Source of the DNA: AP-15 sp963785565 | GTDB taxonomy: Bacteria; Pseudomonadota; Alphaproteobacteria; ATCC43930; CGMCC-115725 | Length of the DNA stretch: 64,000 nt | Assembly (NCBI GenBank): GCA_963785565.1 | Contig: CAWAVV010000003.1 | Coordinates: 124,001 to 188,000, forward strand | Direction of reading: 5' to 3' | Part shown: one piece after another, positions 37,607-47,757 of the stretch | Numbering within the stretch: the stretch's first letter is position 1 | How the letters are laid out: each line of letters opens with the position of its first letter | Made by a program: the position numbers and the translations under genes | Notes under the pieces: model-generated | Told to the model about the DNA's origin: nothing | Databases searched by the model: none | Seen by the model: only the letters and a program-made list of their open reading frames with translations

Positions 37607-38490
37607 ACCCGGCGCCCGCTCATCTGTTCTGCTTTGGCCTCGGCTATAGCGCGCGGGCATTGGCGCGGCTTGTCGCCGCCGAGGGTTGGGTCGTCAGCGG
37701 CACCTGCCGCACCGACGAGAAGGCGGCGGAGCTCCGCGCCCGAGGCTTTGCCGCCGAGCCGTTTGACCGTAGTTGCCCGCTTGCGGCCGGGGCGATCAGC
37801 GGGGTTACGCATGTGCTGGTGTCGGCGCCGCCGGATATTGCCGGCGACCCGGTTCTCGACAGCCACGGCGGCGACATCGCCGCGCTGCCCGGGCTCGCCT
37901 GGCTCGGCTATTTGTCGACTACCGGCGTCTACGGCGATCGCGGCGGGGGCTGGGTCGACGAGGCGGCGGCGTTGCAGCCAAGCGGCGAGCGCGGGCGGCG
38001 CCGGGTCAAAGCCGAGCAAGGCTGGCTCGAGCTCTGGCGCGACCGCGGCGTGCCGGTCCACATTTTCCGGCTCGCCGCCATCTACGGCCCCGGTCGCAGC
38101 CCGTTTGAGGCATTGCGCGCCGGGACCGCGCGACGGATCGACAAGCCCGGCCAGGTCTTTTCGCGCATCCATGTCGACGATCTGGCGCGGGTGCTGTTCG
38201 CCTCGATGCAGAAGCCTCGACCAGGCGCCGTCTACAATGTCTGCGACGACGATCCCGCCGCACCGGAGGCGGTCGTGGCCTATGCCGCCGCTCTACTCGG
38301 CGTGCTGGCGCCGCCGTTGGCGCCTCTCGCCGAGGCTGGACTCTCGGCGATGGCGCGGAGCTTTTACGACGACAACAAGCGGGTGCGGAACCGGTTGATC
38401 AAGCGCGAGCTGGGCGTCACCTTGCGCTATCCCGATTACCGCGCCGGGCTGGCCGCGATCCTCGCCGAGGCTTCCGACTTGCCTAAATAG
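37603..38490 (+). CDS. NAD(P)-dependent epimerase/dehydratase-like (YeeZ type)
   Basis: 295 residues from GTG 37603. An extended SDR fold starts with LFCFGLGYSARALARLVAAE (Rossmann motif GLGYSA), and YLSTTGVYGDRGGGWVDEA is followed by RRVKAEQGW and HIFRLAAIYGPGRSPFEALR. This resembles the YeeZ-type SDR group, which lacks the usual YxxxK spacing and whose substrate is unknown. It is translationally coupled to the MFS transporter. Confidence 0.82.
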   Translation: MNPAPAHLFCFGLGYSARALARLVAAEGWVVSGTCRTDEKAAELRARGFAAEPFDRSCPLAAGAISGVTHVLVSAPPDIAGDPVLDSHGGDIAALPGLAWLGYLSTTGVYGDRGGGWVDEAAALQPSGERGRRRVKAEQGWLELWRDRGVPVHIFRLAAIYGPGRSPFEALRAGTARRIDKPGQVFSRIHVDDLARVLFASMQKPRPGAVYNVCDDDPAAPEAVVAYAAALLGVLAPPLAPLAEAGLSAMARSFYDDNKRVRNRLIKRELGVTLRYPDYRAGLAAILAEASDLPK

Positions 38491-38561
38491 GCGCCGTCCG
38501 GCAAGGTCGGCCTCAATTTCGACTGCACTTCGGCGATCACGCCGGGCTTGGGAGGAAATGC

Positions 38562-39636
38562 ATGACTGCTCGCAACGTATTGATGATGGGCGCGGCCTAC
38601 GGCTCGCTGCTGGCGACCAAATTGCTGTTTGGCGGCCACAAGATAACTTTGATCTGCCTGCCCGCCGAGATCGAGGCGTTCAACAGCGACGGCGCCCGCG
38701 TCCGCATGCCGATCCGGGGCCGGAAGGACCCGATCGAGCTCGACTTCGCGCAAATTGCCGGGCAGCCTGCGAGCAGCCGGTCCGGGCGATGTCGACCCGG
38801 CGGACTACGATTTGGTGGTCCTGGCGATGCAGGAGCCGCAATACCGCTCCCCCGGCGTCCGCGAACTGCTGGACGCGGTGGCGCGAAAGCGAGTGCCGTG
38901 CATGTCGATCATGAACATGCCTCCCCTGCCCTACTTAAAACGCATCCCCGGCCTGGCGACCGATCCGCTGAAGCCCTGCTACACCGATCCCAGCGTCTGG
39001 GACAATTTCGAGCCGGGGCTTTTGACCCTGTGCAGCCCCGACCCGCAGGCAATTCGCCCGCCCGGTGAAAAGATCAACGTACTCCAGGTGACCTTGCCGA
39101 CGAACTTCAAGGCGGCGCGCTTTGCCGCTGACGCCGCGACCGAGATCCTGCGGCAGATGCAGCGGGAGATCGAAGCCGTCCGCTATGATCCGGGCGACGG
39201 CGCCGCTATCGATCTGCCGGTCAAGCTCAAGGTGCACGATTCGATTTTTGTGCCGCTCGCCAAATGGGCGATGCTGCTGACCGGCAACTACCGCTGCGTT
39301 CAGCCGGATGGTTCGATCACCATCGCAGAAGCCGTGCACAGCGATCCCGAGGCCTCGCGCGCGGTCTACAACTGGGTGTTCGGCCTGAGCGAGAAGATGG
39401 GCGCCTCACCGAACGATCTGGTGCCGTTCGAGAAATACGCCGCGGCGGCGCGAGACCTGGTGCGGCCGTCCTCGGCCGCGCGCGCGTTGGATAATGGCGC
39501 GCCCAATATCGAACGCACCGACCGGCTGGTGCAAACCATCGGCGGTCAATACGGCATGCGCAACGCGGTCGTCGACCAGACCGTCGCCACGGTCGATGCC
39601 CGGCTCGCAGCCAATCGCAAAAAGGCCGCCGCCTGA
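38562..39636 (+). CDS. Ketopantoate-reductase-like dehydrogenase, one-base frameshift
   Basis: The first part (MTARNVLMMGAAYGSLLATK, LLFGGHKITLICLPAEIEAF) is a Rossmann domain with the ApbA/PanE layout. After one apparent extra A near 38754 the protein continues in the next frame: DPADYDLVVLAMQEPQYRSP, MNMPPLPYLKRI, and a C-terminal helical domain with LKVHDSIFVPLAKWAMLLTG. Repairing the base gives about 357 residues. It would reduce a keto-acid or act as an opine-type dehydrogenase; the substrate is unclear. The intact remainder argues for a sequencing error. A strong hairpin follows 40 bases after the stop. Confidence 0.72.
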
Positions 39637-39675
39637 TATCCGAAACCGCCGGCGCCTGACATCAGCGCCATCGGC

Positions 39676-39705
39676 GCTCGCGCCACCGTCTTAGGTGGTG
39701 CGAGC
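39676..39705 (+). terminator. Strong hairpin after the dehydrogenase gene
   Basis: GCTCGCGCCACC-GTCTTA-GGTGGTGCGAGC, a 12-base-pair stem with one G-T pair and a six-base loop, 40 bases beyond the stop at 39636. There is no U tract, so it may be a Rho-linked end or an RNA-stability element. Confidence 0.45.
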
Positions 39706-39825
39706 GTGACGGCAGCGGTACTAATCGGTCAACGGTCGTCAAGGATTACGACACCGAAGTCGGCCCGCTGCCGCTTCCTGTATTCCTAGGGTACGAATTT
39801 GACAGTTAGTACCCGACCCCTTCCG

Positions 39826-39910
39826 GCGTCATTCCCGCGAAAGCGAGAACCCAGAGCAACCAGAACCCCGTTGTCACCTGGACCCCCGCTTTTCGCGGGG
39901 GCGACGAGGG
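39826..39910. repeat. REP-like palindromic sequences
   Basis: ATTCCCGCGAAAGCGAGAAC and, about 50 bases on, ACCCCCGCTTTTCGCGGGGG. These resemble the widespread REP-like repeats of high-GC proteobacteria and sit in the gap between two convergent genes. A different but related hairpin pair lies in the MITE-like element at 14381-14595. Confidence 0.6.
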
Positions 39911-39945
39911 ATGCGCTGTGGGAACCATCTGTCTGGTTCATACCA

Positions 39946-41223
39946 CTAGAAGAAGACAAAAGACCGGACGACGACGTTCTTGCGGCATCGCGCATTGGCG
40001 GGCGCGGTCGGGTCAGTGCAGGCAGTATGGAACGACCAGCGCGAGACGGAGCCGTCGGTCACCGAGTCATAGCATTTGAGCATTGAGACCTCGGTCGGCT
40101 TCTGCTGGGGGAACCAGTACCACTCGTGGCCGGGACGGTAGGTGAAGCGGGTGGTCTCGCCGACGCGGTCGTCGTAGATCCGGTAGTTGTTGATGTAGGG
40201 CTGGTCGGCGAAGGAGGGCCAGGCGCAGAGCACGAAGGGAAATTGCTCGACTGTCTCTATCGGCTTGGCGAGGTTGATCGACATGAACCGGCGCGACATC
40301 TTCGCGTCGGCCTCTTCCCTGGTGTAGTGCTGCTGGCGCCCGAAATTACGCAAGTTCTTCGTCAGCAGCTCGCGGCAGCGCACGCGCCCGCTGTTGTCGT
40401 TCAGATCGTTGTGCACCAGGTTGGCGTAATTGGCGTTCACGCCAGGGTTCTTGCCGTCCTGGTCCTCCGTGCGGTCGCCCTGGTAGTCCTTGTCAAAGAC
40501 GTCGTGGTTGTAGACCAGCGCGTCGGTCGCATCCGGGAAGAACTCGAGCAGCAGCTTCTCGATCTCCGGGTAGTACACCCGCTCCACTTCCGCCGCATCG
40601 TAGATGTTTGTGCATTTGGACTCGAGGTGCGCCAGCGACACGCCGAGCTTGTCCATGCATTCGGGGCTGTTCGGCGAGAGGCCCGGGTAGTACTCGCCGA
40701 TCCGCCGCGCATCGCGCAGCACCTGCGGGAAATAAAGGTCCCGGCGCCGGTTGCCCCGCTCGTTCGTGCGCAGGATCATGGCTGTCTCGGCGCGCGCCGG
40801 GTCGCGCCAGATCGCGTTGGACGGCACCACGGAGTAACTCGGCCGCTCGTACACCGTATAGGGCAGCGGCAGCGCCACGCCGCCCGGCGGAGCCTTGATG
40901 CTGTTCGACTGGCGGATATACTCGACACACTCGTCGTAGCTGCGGAAGCCGAGGCCCCATTTGGTCTTGATCGGGCCCGGCGGCGCCTTGTCGAGCATAT
41001 CGGTAAGGCGCTCGCTCTCGCCCGAGGCGATCTCCGCGAGCGCGTCCTGGAGCGCTGCGGCGGTTCCGGCATCGCCGTCGCGGTCGAACGCCATGTAGGA
41101 CAGACCGCCATGCGCTGCGAACGGCTCCGGCTGTCCTGCCGTGCGCTCGAGCGGCGGCACATAGGCGACCGTACCGTCGTGTGGGTCCGCGACCTTGTTG
41201 TCGGCGACATCGAGCGGGCTCAT
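39946..41223 (-). CDS. CmcJ/NvfI-family oxidoreductase
   Basis: 425 residues. The N-terminal half reads TAAALQDALAEIASGESERL, and the C-terminal half has the family pattern: ALVYNHDVFDKDYQGD, a HNDLNDNSGRVRCRELLT metal-site-like block, FMSINLAKPIETVEQFPFVL, YRPGHEWYWFPQQKPTEVSM and the terminal CTDPTAPANARCR. The group (CmcJ of cephamycin synthesis, NvfI of fungal endoperoxide synthesis) comprises non-haem iron, 2-oxoglutarate-linked oxygenases. No other biosynthetic genes are nearby, so the substrate is unknown. It is longer at the N terminus than the fungal type. Confidence 0.8.
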   Translation of the reverse strand: MSPLDVADNKVADPHDGTVAYVPPLERTAGQPEPFAAHGGLSYMAFDRDGDAGTAAALQDALAEIASGESERLTDMLDKAPPGPIKTKWGLGFRSYDECVEYIRQSNSIKAPPGGVALPLPYTVYERPSYSVVPSNAIWRDPARAETAMILRTNERGNRRRDLYFPQVLRDARRIGEYYPGLSPNSPECMDKLGVSLAHLESKCTNIYDAAEVERVYYPEIEKLLLEFFPDATDALVYNHDVFDKDYQGDRTEDQDGKNPGVNANYANLVHNDLNDNSGRVRCRELLTKNLRNFGRQQHYTREEADAKMSRRFMSINLAKPIETVEQFPFVLCAWPSFADQPYINNYRIYDDRVGETTRFTYRPGHEWYWFPQQKPTEVSMLKCYDSVTDGSVSRWSFHTACTDPTAPANARCRKNVVVRSFVFF

Positions 41224-41958
41224 GGGGCACCTCCGATTGTTTCAGCCTCAACGTGGCACACAGAGCCGGCGTTTTCCAGACCATGATTTTCCGCTCATGC
41301 CGATATGCGCTGCGCCTGCCGCGCAAACGCCTCAAGTTTCATCCCTCGCGGGTCGGCAACGCCGGTGCGGGACTAACTGGAAATGTCTTGGCGCGTCCTA
41401 GCCGTTCGCCATGAGGTTGGAGAAGGTCGGCTAACCACACCACCACCGCCGCTCCCGAGCCAATCGCGGATAGACCGTCGTCGACCCTTCTCGGACCTTG
41501 AGCTCTCACCACCCACCCTGTTCCGGGCTACGTAACGCGCCATTATACCGACGACCGGCGCGCCGCAACATCCTCCCCAACCGGGTGGTGCTCACTCCTC
41601 AACGGCTCTACCTTTCGGTAACGACCGTTTCCCACCCTGCAGAGCCGTTTGGGCTTCAATCGGGAAATGACCCGCTATGATGGCAAAACGGCCCCCGGCC
41701 GCGGTTCGATCCTATGAAAGCTCAGTGCCGAAAACGAACCGCGCGGCCGTAGCACACCACGCAGGCGGTTGAAGCTTTCGCGGCGAAAGGCCGAGATTGT
41801 TTGCTCCGTTTGCGGTTCGCGATCGCCATCGCGCGGGGTAATCTGGGGCCGTGTCCCGGCAAAACGCACGTGCCGGTGTTTGGGCTGCTGCTTCGGACCG
41901 GACGCGAATGGTCTGTATCTGGCGCAAGACCTCACATCGTTGAAAGGGGAAATGGACA
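41224..41958. other. Gene-free region between CmcJ-like and LLM genes
   Basis: 735 bases with no convincing gene on either strand. It contains an imperfect long hairpin (separate entry) and, at its right end, the AAAGGGGA ribosome site of the LLM oxidoreductase gene. It probably holds the divergent promoters. Confidence 0.6.
41696..41749. other. Imperfect long hairpin
   Basis: CGGCC-GCGGTTCG (41696-41708) can pair with CGAACCGC-GC-GGCCG (41735-41749): 13 base pairs with a two-base bulge and a 26-base loop. It lies in a gene-free region about 210 bases before the LLM gene; possibly an RNA element or attenuator, but nothing else supports a function. Confidence 0.4.
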
Positions 41959-42834
41959 TTGAAAGCTGGTGTGATTTATCCGCAGACCGAACTTGGCGGC
42001 GATACAGGGGCGGTCAAGGCGGTTGCCCAGGCGGCGGAAGAGCTGGGTTACGACCATATTGTGATCTACGATCATGTCCTTGGCGCCGTTCACGCCGGTA
42101 GAGAACCGAAGCTGACCGGCCCGTATAAAGAAACCGATCCGTTCCACGAGCCGCTGGTCACCTACGCCTATCTCTCCGGTGTCACCAAACAGCTCGAATT
42201 GGTAACGGGCGTGATCATCCTGCCGCAGCGACAAACCGCCCTGTTCGCTAAACAGGCCGCGGATGTCGACCTGTTCTCAGACGGCCGGCTTCGCCTGGGC
42301 GTCGGGGTTGGCTGGAACTGGGTGGAATTCGACGGCCTCGAAATGTCCCGGCATTTTCGCCGCCGCGGCAAGCGGCAGGAGCAGCAGATCGCCTTGATCC
42401 GCAAGCTGTGGGAACAGCCAGTGGTCGAGCATGAGGACTCCGACCACCGGATCGACAGAGCCGGTATCTTGCCGCGCCCGAAACGGCAGATCCCAATCTG
42501 GCTGGGTGGTTTCAGTGAGGCTGCGTATGACCGAGCCGCCAGGATCGGCGACGGTTTCTTGTTTTCAGGCCGGACTCAAACCGAAGCAGTCAAAATCAAG
42601 GCGCAGATCGAAAGCAAACTGCGCAAGCTCGGCAGGAATGTTAATGCATTCGGCTTCGAGTTGATCCAGCAATACGGCCGCGGCGAAAACCAATGGCCCG
42701 GCGATATCGCGGCGTGGCGCGAGGCTGGGGGGAGCCACATATCCGTCGTGACGATGGGTGCGAACCTCACCACGGTGGACCGCCACATCGAAGCCATCAA
42801 GCGCTGGCGTGACGTCTACAACTCAGTCCGCTAG
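41959..42834 (+). CDS. LLM-class flavin-dependent oxidoreductase (F420-type)
   Basis: 291 residues, TIM-barrel luciferase-like protein. Recognisable parts: AVAQAAEELGYDHIVIYDHV, LELVTGVIILPQRQTALFAK, ADVDLFSDGRLRLGVGVGWN, PIWLGGFSEAAYDRAARIGD. The group is often predicted to use coenzyme F420, though many alphaproteobacterial members use FMN; the substrate is unknown. The TTG at 41959 is the start, eight to thirteen bases after AAAGGGGA; the nearby ATG (41952) is out of frame. Ends 62 bases before a hairpin shared with the convergent VOC gene. Confidence 0.85.
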   Translation: MKAGVIYPQTELGGDTGAVKAVAQAAEELGYDHIVIYDHVLGAVHAGREPKLTGPYKETDPFHEPLVTYAYLSGVTKQLELVTGVIILPQRQTALFAKQAADVDLFSDGRLRLGVGVGWNWVEFDGLEMSRHFRRRGKRQEQQIALIRKLWEQPVVEHEDSDHRIDRAGILPRPKRQIPIWLGGFSEAAYDRAARIGDGFLFSGRTQTEAVKIKAQIESKLRKLGRNVNAFGFELIQQYGRGENQWPGDIAAWREAGGSHISVVTMGANLTTVDRHIEAIKRWRDVYNSVR

Positions 42835-42896
42835 CGGTCTGCGGCGCCGTACTCTTCTCAATGGGACGGCGTATCGGTTCTTAAACCGTTGATGCA

Positions 42897-42934
42897 CTCT
42901 GGGGGACACCGGCGGGCGCTGGCTTCCCCCAGAG
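42897..42934. terminator. Hairpin between convergent LLM and VOC genes
   Basis: CTCTGGGGG (42897-42905) pairs with CCCCCAGAG (42926-42934), nine base pairs with a 20-base loop, midway between two convergent stops. It could end transcripts from both sides; T-rich sequence (CAGTTTTTTGCG near 42968) is on the plus strand further right. Confidence 0.4.
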
Positions 42935-42995
42935 CGGAAGACCCTTCCGGAAAGGACGGCCCTCCTCAGTTTTTTGCGCGATAAGGTCAGGCAGC

Positions 42996-43367
42996 TTACC
43001 GGGCAACTCCGACGATCTTGTGGCCATCGGGGTCACGAAGATAAGCGAGATAAGCGCCATTGGGGCGCTTGCCAGGCGGATCTTCGATCGACGTGCCGCC
43101 ATTCGCAATGCCGGCTTTGTGCCACGCCTCGGCTTGCGCCGCATCCTTCATGACAAATCCGATGGTGGCGCCGTTATGGACCGTTGCCGGCTTGCCATCG
43201 ATAGGTTTGGTGACCATGAAACGGCCGCCATTGTGCGAGTAAGCGAGGCGCCCCCGGGCGTCTTCTGTGGCTGGCTGAGAGCCCATTGCAGTAAACAGCG
43301 CGTCGTAGAACTTCTTCGACCGGGCGATGTCGTTGCTCCCGATCATGATGTGGCTGAACATTTGCAT
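42996..43367 (-). CDS. VOC/glyoxalase-family protein
   Basis: 123 residues from ATG 43367, five bases after GGAGAA. The vicinal-oxygen-chelate fold appears as two beta-alpha-beta units: MFSHIMIGSNDIARSKKFYD with metal His, then GRFMVTKPIDGK, and the second unit AEAWHKAGIANGG ending YLRDPDGHKIVGVA. Small single-domain VOC proteins include glyoxalases, dioxygenases and resistance proteins; which one is not clear. A longer version starting at 43385 is possible. Convergent with the LLM gene. Confidence 0.85.
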   Translation of the reverse strand: MQMFSHIMIGSNDIARSKKFYDALFTAMGSQPATEDARGRLAYSHNGGRFMVTKPIDGKPATVHNGATIGFVMKDAAQAEAWHKAGIANGGTSIEDPPGKRPNGAYLAYLRDPDGHKIVGVAR

Positions 43368-43850
43368 TTTCTCCGTTATGGGCATTGCACGCTCCCGCCC
43401 CTCCACCCGTGAGCGGAAAGCGGCCTGCGGTTGGACAATATGACGGGCCGACGACCGGCATGGGAGCAAAATCTCTCCCGCTCTCAAAATCTCTCCCACT
43501 CTATAGCCAGGTGTGGTCGCCTGTAACGGCAAGGCGTTGGGGCAAAAGCGGGGGAGCGGTTGTTTTGGGCAGGAAGAGCGGTTCCCGGCGCGAGGGCTGA
43601 GCGGCCGCTCGGGGTCGAAGGCCAAAAATTCAAACTGAGACACCGCTGTTCGGTTGACGGTCGCGATGTTGCGCCGCATCATGACTGTCTTGGGCGGATA
43701 TCCTCAACAAACTCTCCGCCCTTGCTGCGCGAGCGAACAACCGCGGACAGATTTGAAGGAGTTTGGCAAAGGGAGCGCTTGAAGGCGGCTTTGGATGTCG
43801 GCGGCGCGGCGCTGCCGACAGCAGATGCAGCACGGCGGGAGATATCTGCG
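43368..43850. other. Divergent region before malate synthase
   Basis: 483 bases with no convincing gene. Two near-direct repeats AAAATCTCTCCC are seen around 43469-43500. It must contain the promoters of the VOC gene (minus) and the malate synthase gene (plus); no clear -10/-35 pair was identified. Confidence 0.5.
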
Positions 43851-45482
<1,632 letters not shown>

Positions 45483-45808
45483 AAGACGGGCGGGGACCTC
45501 TTCGGCGATGCCGGCCGCGCGCAGGCCGAGGGCGGGGGCATGCGCACCACATTCCGACGTGCGCCGACATACTAAAGGCGACGCTAGACCTCCGTGCGAA
45601 GGCAAGCTTGTAGATTTTTCGATTGATCGGGCGCCCGCCCGCGGCAGCGGCCTCCGTCTCGACACGGGAACGCGACCGGCACCGATGCCCTATAATCACG
45701 TCAAAGGAGGGACGCGACCGTCAAGCTTCTTGACGCAAGACCCCCCTCGACTAGGCTAGCCCGGTGCCGGGCCCGACTAGCGACCAGCGGTTAAGAACGG
45801 CGGGGTTT
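45483..45808. promoter_or_regulatory. Leader of the first cyclase gene
   Basis: 326 bases. A perfect TATAAT lies at 45691-45696, about 110 bases before the chosen start, but without a good -35. Downstream is a CGTCAAG-CTT-CTTGACG hairpin (45719-45735). No other gene is visible. No CRP-like site with N6 spacing is present here. Confidence 0.35.
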
Positions 45809-47584
45809 GTGAACAATTCACGGGTAGAGCACAGGTTTGCGGTCGTTATGTGCGCCGACGTCGTCGGCTATTCCCGATTGATGGGGATCGACGAAGAGGG
45901 CACATTGGGCGCGCTCCAGGCCGTCCGTCGTGATCTTGTCGACGCCGCGATCAATGAGCACAAGGGCCGTATCGTCCGCGCCATGGGTGACGGACTGTTG
46001 GTCGAATTCAACAGCGTCGTCGATGCGGTGCGCTGTGCGCTGGCAGTCCAGCGCGCGATGCCCGAGCACGGTGCTGCATTGCCGGCCGACCGGCGGGTTC
46101 GGTTTCGCATTGCAATCAATGTGGGCGACGTCGTCTCCGACGGCGATTTGATCTATGGCGACGGGGTCACCGTCGCCGCGCGAATGGAAAGCCTGGCGGA
46201 GCCGGGGGGGATCAATGTCAGCCGCGCGGTGCGAGATCAGGTGCGCGACCGGTTGCCGATCGCGTTCGACGACCTGGGCGAGCACGAGGTCGCAAACATC
46301 GCACGCCCCGTCCGCGTCTTCCGCGTTATCTTGGGCGACGAGGCGGCGGCGCCGGTCGGTGCGCCCCGCCGCAAGGCCGCCGCCGCCCCCGCGGAAAGGC
46401 CGGCGGTCGCGGTGCTGCCGTTTCAGAACCTTGGCGGCGACGCCGAGGCCGAGTTCTTCCTCGATAGCGTCGCCGAGGATTTGATCACTGAACTGGCGCG
46501 GGCGCGTTGGTTTTCGGTCGTGGCCCGCAATACCAGTTTCAGCTACAAGGGCAAAGGGGCCGACGCCAAGCAGCTCGCGCGTGAGCTCGGGGTCCGGTAC
46601 GTTGTCGAGGGAAGCCTGCGCAAGGCCGGCAACCGGGTTCGCATTGGCTGCCAACTGGTTGAGGCGGCAAGTGGACAGCATTTATGGGCCGACCGCTTCG
46701 ACGGCACCCTCGAAGACAGCTTCGACCTGCAGGACAAGATTACCGAAAGCGTGATCGGCTCGGTCGCCCCTGTGTTGCGCGTCGCGGAGATCGAACGGGC
46801 CCGGCGCAAGCCGGAGGCGAGCCTCGACGTCTACGACCTGACCTTGCGCGCCCTGCCGGCGGCCTTCGCCGAGACGGCGGAGGACAATCAGGAGGCCCTG
46901 CGCCTGTTGGCCGAGGTGCTGGAAGCAGACCCCGCCTACCCGACTGCCAACGCTCTCGCCGCCTGGTGCCGCCAGCAGCGCCATCTGATGCTTTGGCCGG
47001 GAGCGACCGAGGACGACCGGGAGGAGGCCAAGCGCTTGGCGCGGGTGGCGATCGCGGGCGGCGCCGACGTTCCGCTGGCGCTGGCGGTCGCGGGCGCGGT
47101 CCGCGCTGCCTTGACGCGCGACCATGACCTGGCGCTCGCCGCCGTCGACCGTGCGACGATGATCAACCCCAACGCGGCGGTCGTGCTCGGTTTCGACGCG
47201 GTGACACGGTGCCTGTGCGGGGCCTATGATAAGGCCATCGCCCATGCTGAAAAGGCCTTGCATCTGAGCCCCTTGGAGCCGCTTGTCTACCACGCCGCAT
47301 TCGCGATGGCGTTGGCCAGTCTGTTGACCGGCCACGCCGAGGAAGCGGTGACGCATGCGCGCCGTGCGATCGAGGGTAACCGCAATTTAGCCTTCCCCCA
47401 CTGCGTCCTCGCGCTCGGTTGCGCCCGTCTGGGTCATGTCGACGAAGCCGCGCAGGCGGTGCGGCGGCTGGTCAACGTCGCCCCCGGCTTTCACATCGGC
47501 TCCTTGCGCAGGATCCGATTCGCCGACGCCGCACGGCTTCAATCCGATCTCGCTCTGCTGCGGGCGGCCCATCTTCCCGAGTGA
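45809..47584 (+). CDS. Class III nucleotide cyclase with TolB-like and TPR domains, C1-like half
   Basis: 591 residues from GTG 45809 (an upstream GTG at 45764 is possible). The cyclase domain occupies residues 10-165: metal-binding Asp17 (CADVVGYSR) and Asp61 (AMGDGLLVEF) are present, and Arg125 is kept. The base-recognition Lys is Arg57 here, the second recognition Asp is Leu114 (GDLIYGDG) and the transition-state Asn is Thr121 (GVTVAARME). A TolB/FlgO-like domain (about residues 195-340, VAVLPFQNLGGDAEAEFF) and TPR-like helices follow. On its own it should be a poor cyclase; the adjacent gene encodes a protein with the complementary residue set. 173 bases separate them. Function in cAMP synthesis is inferred. 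Confidence 0.85.
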   Translation: MNNSRVEHRFAVVMCADVVGYSRLMGIDEEGTLGALQAVRRDLVDAAINEHKGRIVRAMGDGLLVEFNSVVDAVRCALAVQRAMPEHGAALPADRRVRFRIAINVGDVVSDGDLIYGDGVTVAARMESLAEPGGINVSRAVRDQVRDRLPIAFDDLGEHEVANIARPVRVFRVILGDEAAAPVGAPRRKAAAAPAERPAVAVLPFQNLGGDAEAEFFLDSVAEDLITELARARWFSVVARNTSFSYKGKGADAKQLARELGVRYVVEGSLRKAGNRVRIGCQLVEAASGQHLWADRFDGTLEDSFDLQDKITESVIGSVAPVLRVAEIERARRKPEASLDVYDLTLRALPAAFAETAEDNQEALRLLAEVLEADPAYPTANALAAWCRQQRHLMLWPGATEDDREEAKRLARVAIAGGADVPLALAVAGAVRAALTRDHDLALAAVDRATMINPNAAVVLGFDAVTRCLCGAYDKAIAHAEKALHLSPLEPLVYHAAFAMALASLLTGHAEEAVTHARRAIEGNRNLAFPHCVLALGCARLGHVDEAAQAVRRLVNVAPGFHIGSLRRIRFADAARLQSDLALLRAAHLPE

Positions 47585-47683
47585 CGGGGGCAATCGCCTC
47601 GGAGCGCTTTCTCGCCCCGAGCACGATCCGTTCTTTTCGGCGGCACGGCCGGTCTGTTGACATTTCGCGAACCGACGCGCTGG

Positions 47684-47699
47684 TGTGAACTGGTTCACA
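47684..47699 (+). promoter_or_regulatory. CRP consensus site with class II spacing, second cyclase gene
   Basis: TGTGA-ACTGGT-TCACA matches the CRP half-sites perfectly and is a full palindrome. Its centre (47691.5) is about 41.5 bases from a start predicted from CATTAT at 47721-47726, the spacing of class II CRP promoters. The gene starts at 47758. Confidence 0.72.
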
Positions 47700-47720
47700 T
47701 TGCGGGGATGAATCGCGGCG

Positions 47721-47726
47721 CATTAT
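47721..47726 (+). promoter_or_regulatory. Predicted -10 element, second cyclase gene
   Basis: CATTAT, four of six bases of the sigma-70 consensus; it places the transcription start near 47733, with the CRP site replacing a -35. Confidence 0.5.
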
Positions 47727-47757
47727 CATCGCAGCGTGGCAGAGGTACGAAATCATC

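Noticed and set aside
41696..41749. Riboswitch upstream of the LLM oxidoreductase
   Set aside because: A hairpin alone, 210 bases upstream, with no recognised aptamer core.
45806..45822. Third CRP site over the start of the first cyclase gene (TGTGAACAATTCACG)
   Set aside because: The half-sites are separated by five bases, not six, one half is imperfect, and it overlaps the start codon.
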